DNA of 64,000 nucleotides from Isoetes taiwanensis (taxonomy: Eukaryota; Streptophyta; Lycopodiopsida; Isoetales; Isoetaceae): positions 24,753,584-24,817,583 of the forward strand of contig JAJEKV010000005.1 of assembly GCA_021234155.1 (NCBI GenBank), in the 5' to 3' direction. This document shows, piece after piece, positions 10,417 to 21,652 of the stretch. Every line of letters begins with the position of its first letter. Position 1 is the first letter of the stretch. The notes under the pieces were generated by a model that saw nothing but the letters and a program-made list of their open reading frames with translations, had not been told where the DNA came from and searched no databases. The position numbers were made by a program, and so were the translations under genes.

Positions 10417-12880
10417 TTAATGTTTGTGAACTTTAAGGACAAGTACTAGGTTTGAAACGTGAAAACTAATTTTTAAACTCTCCTTTTCTTGCCTACGGTC
10501 ACGGCTAGATATCTCGGCTAAACTTCCCCAAGAAGTTTCTTCCTTCTTGGTTTTCCATAACTCCAATATTGATGACTTCTTATTGCCATGGTCCGATAAC
10601 CAACTTCCTTTGGCACAATAACCAACAATGGTAAATGATCGGAACTCTAGCTCTGATACTAAATAAAATGCTCCTAGAGTGTTCCACTTGAAAATCAAAT
10701 AGAGAGTAGCAATAAAAACTCAAATAATAAATAACTTCTTATTAAGATGAGAACTTCTGTTCTTAATCACTTGAAATCCGAGTTCCACTATTCCTCTATT
10801 CCTTGACAAGCTCGCTATTACTCCACGCTTTCCGCTGTGCAAACCTCACTTAGCTACTAAATCTATCTGTAAGAAGAAAGAGGAGAAAGTTGGGGTTAGT
10901 CCTGGGGAGGACTAAGTGGATAAACCATTACCTTAATCTGAGGCGAATCATTAGCCACACATACAATAGGCATACAAATGTTAGTCACGCGAAAAAACGT
11001 CTTCTTATAACTTATTGTGATTCAGGGATGATCAAGTCCTCACTCGGGTTCACATGTATATCATTTCGGACACGACTATACGTCCACATACCAATCACCT
11101 GCTATGCACGTTGCTCTACCACCAGCCCTTCGGCAACGACAAAGGGACGGGTTCTTTCATACAGATTCATTCTTTAATGTTTCACTATATTCGCAAACAC
11201 ATTCACAAAGAATCACTAGCAAAGTAAACATGCAAGCTTTTTAACAACCACGAAACATTAAAGAAAAGATGGCTCTAAACCAATAGAAACTCTAAAGATC
11301 CGGCTCCGGCTACCCACCAATGAATCTTTCATGTGCCATTGTTTGACCCCTGTCCACCTTTTCTGTGATCTCTCCCTAACCGTAAGGAGTTACGAGGGGT
11401 GCCACCCAATTCTGAAACTAGACTCCGAGAGCTTTCACTTCTGATGACCGCTCAACGAGTTATGGCATTTCGAAGTTTGCCATTTTTTAATACTATCTAC
11501 CTTTTCTAAAATTAGAACAATATTCTCTCCTTTCCAATTATATCTATTCTTACAATTTTTTATCTAATTTAACTCCTCTAATCATAGCTCTGTTATTCTA
11601 GTTCAGTTATTCCCTATATTTTCCTCAGATATCTACTATACCTTAGTATAGACACCGTATTTAATTTTTTTTTGAAAGAACAGAGGTGGCTTTTTTATAT
11701 TATATAGAAAAGAGAATACAACGCTTCATTACAGCAAGAGAACTACTACAGGAGTAGGCTCAACATCTTCATCCCTTGACTGCAAAAGCTCTAATAGCAG
11801 GTCTACGTTAAGGCACAGAAATATCTCTCCACATTTGAACCAGAAGCTGCAAGATGATCAAGAAGAGCCAATGGCTCCCGACATAATTCCTCTTGTTTTG
11901 AGAAACACACAAATAACCTGAATTGCTAAAGTAATACGAAGACATGCGACCTGAGATTATAAGGCAACAGCCAAATATAACACAAATAGGCATATTAGTA
12001 CCTGAGGAAGCACATGCCCAGACTTGGCAGTATCTGGCATGGCATGCTAATTCCATATGGAAAGCAAGGTACTTTGGCATCAAGTTTCACCCAAACTTCA
12101 GTATTTGAGTGGCTTTTCAAGTTTGCAGTGCTTAAAAAGCAACCTAGGTGCTTCTGTGCTCAATTTGGCTACTGCCATATATCATGTTATCCCTCCCTCT
12201 TCAATATAAACCAATAATTCTGATTAACTGCACAATTTCGCAAAGCAAACTGAATCTTCCTTATCATCTATAACAGAACCTGGATCTTCCTGCTAGCAAG
12301 GAAGAGTGAAGGAAAAACAGCATAACTAACATTCTTTTCAAGAAATGTCTATCAGACCATTTTCACTGCAGCAAGAATTACATATTCTAATGCATCTTTC
12401 CATAACCTGGATCTGACTGAGAAACTTCTTCTCCTCTTCGCCTTATAGGCTAGTGTCCCATTAGGTCGAATCCTTTCAGCGTGATCATAACCAAGAAATA
12501 AAAACAGACATAATGCAAGCATCAAAGAGAAGAACCACGTTTGTGGTTACCTGTTACAACAGACCAAGACTCAGACTGTTGCCGCCAGAAAGAAGAAAGA
12601 ATGTGCATCCAAAGCAGGTCTTGAATCCTTGATTTCTCGAAACTAGAACTTCTGTCATGCCCTGCTAGCTTTATACAGAAGAATCGTCACCAAGGGAGCA
12701 GTGGCAGTGTCGGATTGTGGGAGAGAAGGGCGGTCCCTCTCCCACGGCCACCCTAGCCGCAGACGATGGCGCAGGCGCCAAGAAACGACATCCCCCCACC
12801 ATTTTTTGCACCGTATTTAATTTGAATCCCAACCATTGCAATTCTTTAAGTCTTCCTGACTTAAGGTCTAGGGTATAAAA
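10417..12880 (-). mobile_element. Gypsy-type LTR, primer-binding site and leader (minus strand), interrupted
   Basis: On the minus strand, an LTR of the same family as 8770-9192 runs from about 12880 to 10669 and is interrupted by a retroposon (11668-12808). About 7 bases beyond its GGAGCA end is TTAGTATCAGAGC (10650-10662), matching the initiator-Met tRNA primer-binding site TGGTATCAGAGC except for one base. Then comes a leader or gag start, open for 93 codons (10698-10417, KWNTLGAFYLVSELEFRSF) but without recognisable gag motifs. The first few bases of the LTR (TGTAACAC) are lost. No pol is seen, so only the 5' end of the element remains. Confidence 0.75.
11668..12808 (-). mobile_element. 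Poly(A) retroposon inserted in a gypsy LTR, 15-bp target duplication
   Basis: The word CACCGTATTTAATTT occurs at 11653-11667 and again exactly at 12809-12823. Joining the LTR across it restores the sequence order of copy 1 (8770-9192). Just inside the left duplication is a T run (11668-11673), which is a poly(A) tail for a minus-strand insert. Before it, reading minus, is a plant LINE-like tail (TTTCTATATAATATAAAAAA then a short GC block). The 1141-bp insert has no long open frame (best 91 codons), so it is a 5'-truncated LINE, a SINE-like element or a retrocopy of a non-coding RNA. Confidence 0.85.
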
Positions 12881-13734
12881 GAGTTGCGATTAATCACCAA
12901 ATGGCAATTTTTTAGGGGTAGGAAAAAAAACATGGCGAAACTTTATAAGTTTTATTTGAAAACAAACGGGATTCGCCGCTTCAAAAGGGGCAAATTTGGG
13001 CAGGCCATAAATTTCGTTGAGCTCAGTTGTAGAGTAGGTAAGCAAAATCGCCATTCCCAGCGACGGATTATTGCACCTCTTCCACCAAATCGCCATCCAT
13101 TTTGATTTCGTAAGTCTCTTTGATATAGGAATCATCATTAAGAAATAACTAGCAAAACTCTGTAAAGCAACAGAGGGAAGGCTAGCGAAAACTAGACTTA
13201 GGTATATTTCTTCAATCATTTCTTCCAGATGCAGTTTTATAACACTTAGAACTGGATTTTGATGTCGTAGATTTTCGTATTGTGGATTTTACCTCAAGAC
13301 TTCCATGTCTCAGAGTTATGCATAGGCTGATCCATGGAATTTACCATATCATATGCTTGCAGTCTGCGAATTGAGTTGTTATAATTGATATAATAAATGA
13401 TTATGTAGTTGCAATAGGTCGTGACTAAACTAAATCTATAAATATTCAGACTCAAAGATGCAACGTCTTTTTCCCCCAATTTGACTCAAAATTTTGGTAT
13501 CCAGGAATGTGCAAGTTAATCATGCATCACTTAAGATGTGCCATGATAGAAGAGCTCTACATTATTTTGTAGTGCCGTGCAATGTTAAGAGAAAGTGTCA
13601 GCCAACATCAAATTGACTTAGCATATGAAGATGTTGCATGAGCATTAATCATAGATTGCAAATCCCTTTCATATGCATTGTAAGATGTTCTTGATTAGAA
13701 ATTTATACATTTAACTGTGAATTGTGCCTCTGTA
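12881..13734. other. Intergenic, no supported gene
   Basis: The sequence is AT-rich. Short open frames at 12884-13219 have no recognisable motifs. It may include introns of the P4-ATPase pseudogene that begins downstream, but no earlier exon could be identified. Confidence 0.4.
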
Positions 13735-16137
13735 TTATGATGCTGAGTCTCTCCAGAACAAGAAAGCTTTGGTTGGTATTCTTTCTTATACTCTTTATAG
13801 AGTTAGTTAGTTCATTGTATTGCTATGTTATTTCATTTTTTTTGTAAGCATGATGAAGTTGAGTATGCTTATAGGTGATCAAGCTTGTTAAGGAAGAAAC
13901 TGGGAAGGCATAGATGATGGTGCAAATGATATTGCTGTGATTCAAGAAGCTTGGAATTAGCAGTGTGGCAGGCATGCAGGTTGAACCATTTTTTATTTTC
14001 TTGTTAAGCTTTTTATTGTTATATTGCTAGAAGGCATGCAACGCATCAATGATGTTACTTCTGTATAGTTATTATGACATAATTATTGAGCATGTAATAA
14101 GTTATATTCTTATATCCATGCTGTTATGGCCAGTGAGTTCTCTACACCTCAATTTAGATTCCTTGAACGTTTGCTTATTTTTCATGGGCATTGGTGCTAG
14201 AAATGTATAGCTCATATGGTACATTTCATTATTCTGTCGCAAACAGAACTTGCTTTTCTGTCTAAACTTGCTTATTAGAGACATCACATATCTCTATAAA
14301 ATAGATATATTTTTCTTCTATAAAAACATCACATGTGGTCTTATACTAATCCCATCGATCCGAGCCATCGGATCGCCATTCTGGGAAAGGACGAGCCCCT
14401 ATATTAGGCTAGTTCCATTCTCAGGCCGGTTATCGGCGTCTTCTCACAGCAGCATTTTCTTCGTGCTCGTAGCAGCCATGGCCTTTCGACCGACGGATTT
14501 CTTCACCAGCTTCTCTACTGGTTCTGTCTCACCTCCTTGCTCCACCTCCTTGCAACCGGCATCTTCCTGGCGAGTTTGATCGTCCTTCTTTGGAAGGTAC
14601 GCTTCCTTGCTTTCATGCTTAGCTTTATTCTTACAGATTTTTTGTTCTATCATTTTCTCTTTGTGCTCGCATGGCTTCTCTTTGTTTCTGTTGCATGTTG
14701 AGTTTTTTGGTGCACAGGCTCTTCGGTGGTTACAAGACGGCTGTGGTTGACGTGTAATTATGGTTTCAAGTTTTAGATTGGATGTTTTGCCTTTTTGTTC
14801 TCGTCTGCTGGGGTCATTTTCCTGGGTATTGGTTGCTCTCTGTTGCATGGTTGGATCGCTTTGCCGTGGAGTGCTTTAGTATTCTTGAGCTGTTCGACAG
14901 AGCTATTGGCCGCGGAGCTTATCCACAGGGTTAGTTCAATTTGATTTAGTGTAGCTCGTTTTGTGAAGATTGCTAGATTTGTGTGGTGATACCGCCGGAT
15001 GTCGAGTGCATGGTCGATTCCATAGCCGGATTTGTTGTTGCCGAATTCCATAGCCAATTTTCCTTGGATTGAATTCGAAATCCAGAAGCCAAAGCTTAGC
15101 CGCCCACAAAGATCTAATTTTTTCTGCCATTTGTTGTGCCGGATTGCGTAGACATGATCAGGATTGCTGCATATTCATACCCAGAGCATCTGTTGAGTTT
15201 GCTGCATGCCCTTTTTTCCCCTCATTGGGTTGATTCGGGCTTCTTGTTTTCATTTTTTGGATTCGCCTTTCTCATCGTTTCTGGTTGGGTTTCGCCCTCT
15301 CATAATCCGATTGCTGCTTGGGCTTGTCTGTGGATCCCGGTTCCATTCCTTCCTGCTGGCTTCGTTCTCATCCCTTAGATTTCTGCTCCATACCCTGCCT
15401 TCTGCCTGCTGGGTTTTTTGTGCCCTCTGTGCATTACTGGTTCCGCTTTAAGTTTTCCTGCCACAGATCCCTTTTTACAGCGTTTCTTCTTTTCCGTATA
15501 CCTTTTTGGTTTTTTTCATAGGTTCCGATGCCGTTCCCTTGCCCCTTTTTGTTCCGCTACGATTTTCCCTGTTGGATTTTTCTCCCTTTTCACCACCTCC
15601 AGAGTTTCACGTTTATGTCTTTTCTTGTTTTTAGATCATAGACGCCAAAATATTGTGGGTTTCTTGCCCATTCCTATATGTGCTTAATTTTATAAAGGTT
15701 TCTAATTATTATTGTTGTTTCTTATGTATGATGCACCTATAGGGGTCTTGTGATATGTTTCATGGTTCTGAACTCAGGCTTATCTCTCTTTTCTTGTGTT
15801 ACTTTTTTACATTTTTGCGTTTGGTTGACAACGTGGTTTTCACTATCTGTTGGCATCCTCTTATTAATCATAGGCATTCACATGGTTTTTGATTTTTTAT
15901 GTTGGGCATCATTCGAATTTGCGATGTATCAAACTATTTTCAACGTTATAATTTCTATGCATTATCAGGGTTTGATTTTTCTTTTTCGTATTGTTGCCTG
16001 TGCTCTGGTTCAAGTCGATCTTGTTGCCTATTTTCCTTTTCAAATGTTGTTCTCGAACGTTGTTTTCCTTTTTTAGGCATACGGAGCATTACGGTGGTTT
16101 CATTTTCTTTTCCCGTTATTGCCTATGTCATGTTTCC

Positions 16138-16235
16138 GATTCTGCTGCCTAGCTAGCTTTTTTGCGATTTATTATGTCGTGTTTTCGATTCTGCTACCTA
16201 GCTAGCTTTTTTGTGATTTATTGTTCATCTGCAAG
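16138..16235 (+). repeat. Tandem duplication, about 50-bp unit, in the T/C-rich element
   Basis: GATTCTGCTGCCTAGCTAGC at 16138 recurs as GATTCTGCTACCTAGCTAGC at about 16188. Both are followed by TTTTTTG(C/T)GATTTATT. This is a recent two-copy tandem duplication. Confidence 0.85.
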
Positions 16236-16732
16236 GTTGCATCTTGTCTTTCTAACGTTTATGCATCTTCTTCGCAACCATAGGTTGGCTTTTCCTCTTC
16301 ATCTTATTGCTTTTGTATGGGGTTATTTATCATTATTGACAACTTGGGGGGTTTTGCATGAGTGGGCCTCATCTTTTTGCATTGTCTGCTGAATAATATG
16401 TTATCAAGCATTTATCTTGTGTTTCGTTTTTCATGTTTTTTGGATCTTTAACACGAATGTGATTTTTCTTCCTAAGTGTTTTTGAGGGGTTCCCTCTTGC
16501 TGATGCTGAATCGTTGCTGGTCCGCCTGTGTTGTAAGTAGATCAACTGTGGCCAAACAGATGGCAGCTTTTTCCTGATATCTTTTTCCTGCCTTCATTCC
16601 CTAAGCCGATCTGCCTGGCCGGTTTCAATTCCGTCCAGCTCGACCAATCTCTTTTGTCTTGCTATAGTCTGTAGATGGCTCGCCCTTTTCTCTACAGCCC
16701 TGTTTCTTCGCTGGGTTTTCGTTATGCCGAAG

Positions 16733-16786
16733 TAGCTCCTTGGGCAGGCCGTTGGCTGCCTTATTTGTAGATGCTGGTTCAAACCC
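16733..16786 (+). ncRNA. tRNA-derived SINE head (pol III A and B boxes)
   Basis: TAGCTCCTTGGG (16733-16744) fits the A-box TRGCNNAGYNGG apart from one or two bases. GGTTCAAACCC (16776-16786) matches the B-box GGTTCRANYCC exactly. The spacing of about 43 bp is right for a tRNA-like promoter. There is no clean acceptor-stem pairing, so a SINE or tRNA relic is likelier than a working tRNA gene. Confidence 0.55.
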
Positions 16787-16839
16787 TGGGTATGCCCGCA
16801 TTATCATTTTAATGTTACATTCTGGGTTTGCACTTTGTT

Positions 16840-17140
16840 AATTTCAACTTCCATCTACTTCCTAGGTTAGTGTCAATCACCACGTTTTTCTTTTCAAAAT
16901 CGACTCTTTTCCATTCATTATGCCTTTACACCTTTCTAGTGTGTTGGTTCCCTTGTCAGTTGCCACGTCACTTTTGTTGTTATACACGTTCACCACTTAT
17001 TTTCAACTTCCAGCTTCTTCCTAGGTTATTGTCAACCCCCGCCTTTTTATTTTCACAATCAACTCTTTTCAGTTTATTAGGGCTTTACACCTTTATCGTG
17101 TGTTAGTTCCCTTGTAAGTTGCTACACGTCACTTCTCCAG
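16840..17140 (+). repeat. Tandem duplication, about 158-bp unit, in the T/C-rich element
   Basis: Two consecutive units share TTTCAACTTCCA, CTTCCTAGGTTA, TTGTCAA/GTGTCAA, ACTCTTTTC, CTTTACACCTTT and GTTCCCTTGT in order. They run at about 16840-16975 and 16998-17140. The middle diverges by roughly 15%. Confidence 0.8.
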
Positions 17141-19070
17141 CCTCCTTTGCCATCCCAATCTCCGGCCTGTGCCTTCTCCATGTCCGTGCTCGGGCTCGCT
17201 TGTCCTTTCTCCTTTTGTTCATTTTCCTTAGAGCTTTCATTCATCACATATTCCTCTTTACTTATGGGGATTTATATTGGTATTTACTTACGTACTTGGC
17301 ATCGCATCCTTCAACTTTTTGTTTATCGGAATTCCTCTATTCTACTATATGCATACCCATATTCATTTCGTCCGTTTAGTCCATCTTGTTTCTTTCATAT
17401 TTGATCTTCTATTTACACCCTACATTTCTTATCCTTTTGCACTATGGCATTGCGTTTGTTACTCTGGCCTTTTTGTGGTCTTTTGCTCTTTGGAGCACAT
17501 CTTTATTTTTATTTTTATTTTTCCTTTTTCTCGTGTCTAGCTTATGTTGCCTTTTTGTCAACTTCACCACGCTACAGCATTTGGGATTTGCCAATGTTAG
17601 ATTTCTAATCTTGTGGTGCTCTTTTATTCTCTTCGGTTCATTCTCATTTGCGCTTTTGAGGTTGAACACATTACTACGCCACAATTAAGGTAACTTCTCT
17701 TGGCAGGTTTCTAGCTTGGCACATACGGATAGACCTTGGCATTTTTATTGTGCAAATGTGGTTTTCACATGTTTCCTATTTGCTGCATTTGCTCCCATGT
17801 GCATTTCATTTCGTACTCCTTAGCGTCATATTTTGGGGTCATTTGTTAAGATTCATCTTGTTACATAATCAATTTGTCTAGACATGTTTCTTTCCCATTG
17901 GTTGGAATTTCTTTAGGATAATGGGAGAGCTTTGGCTTTTTGAACTTATGGGTGCATTTGCATGGGTTTCACTTGATAATTAATGCATTTTTCCATGAGG
18001 TGTATTTTTGCATGTGTATATTGCTTTTTGAATATGGGGCGATTCTGGTCCTTATGGCATATTATTCTACATCTCTTGTCCTTTTCATCTCTGGCACCTT
18101 AGGTTTTCGTCACTCTTGTGGTTTCCCTTGCTATTATCCCTATGTTGCATTCACGTGATCTATTTTGATAGCGGTCTTCTCATTTTTAGGGAAGGTCATC
18201 TTCACTGTTGAGTTGTTTTTGTGGGCAATATTCGGAACCTTCTGCCAACTTTAGCGTATTGTTAGTTAAAAGTTTTACTTCTCCCTATGCCTCTGGAGTC
18301 TGCAATAAGGGTACCTTATCTTGGGATGTTCTGGCTTCTATCCGATGATCTATCTTCGTTTGTTTACATATTGAATTTCATGTTCCTTTCATACATTATC
18401 TTGTTTGGTTTGAGTTTGTATATGTGGTTTTATCGATCGATATCGCATTTTAGTGTTTACATGACTTTGGAATAAGTCTCAATTTTGGTGGTTGTTCCCT
18501 ATTTTTTGTGGGTGGTGCTGTTTCTTTCCACCCTGATGGGGACACACATTTCTATTTATCATGGTTTTTTCTTCCACCCGCTGGGTGCCGCTTTTTCTCC
18601 ACCCTCCGGGTGATGCTCTCTTCTCTTTTTCATGTATTATTGATTTTCCTCGTTACTAATCGCTCACATCGATTTGAGTGCTTGTTGTTGTGCAGCTTGC
18701 CGCTTCACCGTCGTGCACATTCATTCGGCCCTATGATTCGGCGTCCTTTTATATTCTACATTTCAACAGGCATTCTTATTTTTCTATCTATCTATCCATC
18801 TTGTGATGACTGGCAGGTATCTCTGGCTGGATGCGCAGGGGGGGTTAGCGCACTTCTCCTCATTCTAGACTTGGAGTTCTATCTTGCGCTTGGAATTTCG
18901 ATTTGCCTTTGATTCACCTTGCTCCTGTCTTTGCTCTCTCCACTTTTCCTTCCACACAACTGTCCTACCCATCACCATCTCCACTCCTTTGTCAACCTGG
19001 CCCACTTTGATCCCTTTCGGGCTCATCATAGCGACATCACAGCTTCCTCTTCTCGGGTTTGCCTCCAGAA

Positions 19071-19073
<3 letters not shown>

Positions 19074-19151
<78 letters not shown>
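19074..19151 (+). repeat. (TC)n microsatellite, about 39 units
   Basis: This is an uninterrupted TC run of 78 bp. Apparent Ser-Leu open frames here are artefacts of the dinucleotide repeat. Confidence 0.98.
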
Positions 19152-19155
<4 letters not shown>

Positions 19156-19202
19156 CTATTGTCGTTCCAGTTAAAATTTTTGAGTCCTTTTCTATCCCAT
19201 TC

Positions 19203-19528
19203 AAGTATTTTGCGACATGTTTTCCAGCTCTTTGTCCTTTGTGGCTACATTTCTTATATGCGTATTATGTATTTGGTTTTGGAACTATAATGGAGTGGAG
19301 TATTTGGGTTGCGTTTAAGTTTTTCTTCTTTTTGGCATGATCATCCCGAGCTTTAGTGTTTGTTGATTCCTTTGTTCACTGTGTTAGCGCAATTATTTTG
19401 TTGCTTCATTAAGTTGCATTCTCTGTTCTTGAATTTAAAGTATTTTGCGACCTGTTTTCCACCTCTTGTTCGTTGTAGCTACATTTCTTATATGTGTATT
19501 ATGTATTTGGGTTCGGACTTATACTTGG
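19203..19528 (+). repeat. Direct repeat, about 90-bp units 236 bp apart
   Basis: AAGTATTTTGCGAC...GTTTTCCA...CTACATTTCTTATATG(C/T)GTATTATGTATTTGG occurs at about 19203-19290 and 19438-19528. It is another internal duplication of the T/C-rich element. Confidence 0.8.
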
Positions 19529-21652
19529 ATTTGAATATTTTGTATATACAGCTTACACATTGCCCTAGGTTGAGTTTCTTCTTTGTCTTATTGTCTATGT
19601 GTCGGGCTACACATGCATGGACTTCAGTCCGTGATCTGTATTCAGATGCGAAAAACCTCCACAGACATGCATCCGTGATTTGCATTCATATAAGAACTTC
19701 CTAGACACATCCATGGGGGGTGCTTTCGTCTTGTCGTGATTCTAGTTGTCTTGGGGAATTCCTTTCTAGCTGGTTGTTGAGATCTTTTTTTTCACTGTAC
19801 ATTGTGCTATCATTGTGCATTGTGCTATCCTTATGCATCATTTGTCAGGGCATACATTTCTAGCTAACCGTTGAGCTCTTTGTTCACAGTGTATTGGGAT
19901 ATCATCGTGCATTGTGCTATTATTATTTATCATATTTCCTATTTCGCTATGATTAGATGTGTGCGGATATTGCGCTTTTTTTGCAATTTTGTGACATGAG
20001 TTTCTCTTGGACTATTTTTTGTGGGTGGCGTTGTTTCTTTCCCCCCCGATGGGGGCGCGAATTTGTATTTATCCTGGTTTTTCTTCCACCCGCTGGGTGA
20101 CGCTTTTTCTCCACCCTCCGGGTGATGCTATCTCTCTTTTTCATGTATTGTTGATTTCCTCATTACTAAGCGCTCACATCGATTTGAGTTGTTGTGCAGA
20201 TTGCCGCTTCGCCGTCATGCACATTCATTCGGCGTTCTGTTATATTTTACATTTCAACAGGCGTTCTTATTTTTCTATCATGTCCCTTCCGATTGTCATT
20301 ACGTTTTTGGTTCCTTTATCATGTCCACTATTGTCTTTTGCTTTAGTATTTCAGACCCTATATATGGCCCTAGCTTTATTTTTAATCCGTCACTTTACCT
20401 AGTCTACAACCTCTTCCTGTCATGATCTAGTAGTGCTCCTTCGATGTTTTTCGCGGGTATCTCGGATGGATGCTTGAGGAGGGGTTGGGGCACTTCTCCT
20501 CATTCTTGACTTGGAGTTCTATCTTGCGCTTTGGATTTCGATTTGATTTTGATTCACCTTCTTTGTCGTCTTCGCTCTCTCCACTCTTCCTTCCACACAA
20601 ATGTCGCTGCGACCCTACTCAACACCGGAGGTTTAGCGGCGCTGGGGTTTATAGTTAAGGAAGTTCTTTGGTAGTCGGCGGTTTTGTGTCTCGCGAGTCC
20701 TTTCGAGATCCCATCGATCCGAAGCCATCGGATCGCCATTACGGGAAAGGGCCCCTATATTAGGCTAGTTCCATTCTCGGGCGGTTATGGCGTCTTCTCC
20801 TGGCCGGCATTTTCGCCCGGTTTCGTAGCTTCCCCCTTCCCACCCCCCGCTGCGTGGCGTAATGCGTCTTTTCATTTGTATTAGTATTGGTCCTTGCTCT
20901 TTTTTGTGGTTATTCACTTGTGGGTGTCGCTTTTGCCTTGTTCTTTGTTTCCTTGGCATTTTCCTGTGTTTTCTCCGCGCTTGCGGCGATCTTTATTTAT
21001 TTCCACCTTGAGGGTGATGCATCTTTATATATCATGTTTTCCACCCATTTGGGTGATGATTTTTTCCACCTTGCCGGTGGCGCTATCTTTTTGTTACGCT
21101 CTTTTTACGTCGATTTTTATGCCTTATCTCTTCCAGCTTTCTTGATCGGATTCTTTTTATGGCTAGGCTTGTTTCTCGACTCTTTCGGGTGTTTTTGAGT
21201 TTTTGGTCTTACAGATTTCGCTATCTTCCACCGGCTTTTGGGGTCCTGCTGGTTTCCGTTCGTCATCCTCGTTGTTACATGGGGTTTTTTCGCGGTTGTT
21301 TGGGGTCGTGCTTTCGGTTTGCCTTCGCGCTCGTCCGGTTTCTCTGTTCTCTAGGCAACACATTCGAGGTTGGTGGCGACCATTTCTCATTAGGGTTTTC
21401 CTCGAAAACCCGAAAGCGCGGGGTTTTTTATCCCGATGAGAACTTGTCGCCATTGCCCTCTTATCATGCCTTAGCACATTTTCTTTTTTTGGGGTAGTCC
21501 GATATTGTTCCTATGTTCGGCTACCCCTCTCTCTTCTTATACATTGTATACTGCTGCTGTGATGAATGACAAGCCTATCTATCTATGGCCGGTTTTGTGT
21601 CTCTCGCGAGTCCTTTCCCAGAATCTATTATGAGACATTTATTGATGCTCAG

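Larger units (their letters stand above)
18508..20610 (+). repeat. Large direct repeat in the T/C-rich element (18508-18990 and 20027-20610)
   Basis: The two blocks match in order at about 85% by eye. First comes GTGGGTGG(T/C)G(C/T)TGTTTCTTTCC, then a trio of small stem-loops built on CCACC...GGGTG (CCACCCGCTGGGTG and CCACCCTCCGGGTG). Next is GCTCACATCGATTTGAGT, ACATTTCAACAGGC, then CTTGGAGTTCTATCTTGCGC and CTTCCACACAA. The period is about 1.5-1.6 kb. A third, weaker stem-loop trio lies at 20995-21075. This points to internal amplification of the element. Confidence 0.85.
14352..21621 (+). mobile_element. 7.27 kb T/C-rich insertion inside the P4-ATPase pseudogene exon
   Basis: P4-ATPase coding sequence stops at 14351 and resumes in the same frame at 21622-21626. 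AATC is present on both sides (14348-14351 and 21622-21625). The insert is strongly pyrimidine-rich on the plus strand over almost its whole length. It lacks recognisable gag, pol or transposase. A start block (14352-14470, CCATCGATCCG(A)AGCCATCGG then CCCCTATATTAGGCTAG) recurs at 20711-20830. An end block (about 21587-21616, CGGTTTTGTGTCTC then GCGAGTCCTTT) recurs at 20676-20703, directly before the second start block. So it reads as a 6.36 kb unit plus a 0.91 kb unit in tandem with matching ends. CTGGGAAAGGAC at 14381-14392 recurs inverted at 21610-21621. Class unknown. Confidence 0.75.
13735..21652 (+). pseudogene. P4-type ATPase (aminophospholipid flippase) pseudogene, split by insertion
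   Basis: Four exon remnants are seen in order. (1) About 13745-13773: SLQNKKAL, resembling the SPLQKA block. (2) 13877-13978: VIKLVKEETGK, then DDGANDIAVIQEA and LGISSVAGMQ, matching the family's GDGAND hinge motif and GISGVEGMQ; it carries a stop and two frameshifts. (3) 14126-14213: [20 protein letters not shown] then FHGHWC, a stop and KCIA, matching the [17 protein letters not shown] region. (4) About 14307-14351: FFYKNITCGLILI, continuing after an insertion as YYETFIDAQ (21626-21652), with a GT donor directly after. Acceptors and donors are largely canonical, so it is a degraded genomic copy. The family moves phospholipids across membranes. Later exons were not convincingly found; a possible fragment lies near 21890-21930. 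Confidence 0.85.

Noticed and set aside
19059-19340. Long open frames with runs of Ser-Leu
   Set aside because: They are produced by the (TC)n microsatellite in all three frames; no protein.
14590-21500. Many hydrophobic plus-strand open frames (60-134 codons) that look like membrane proteins
   Set aside because: T-rich DNA codes for Phe, Leu, Ser and Val by composition; frames overlap, start and stop at random and show no family motif.
14352-21621. Helitron interpretation of the T/C-rich insert
   Set aside because: A possible 5' TC and a CTCGCGAG palindrome near the end are present, but the 3' CTRR is absent and AATC is found on both sides. Kept as unknown class.
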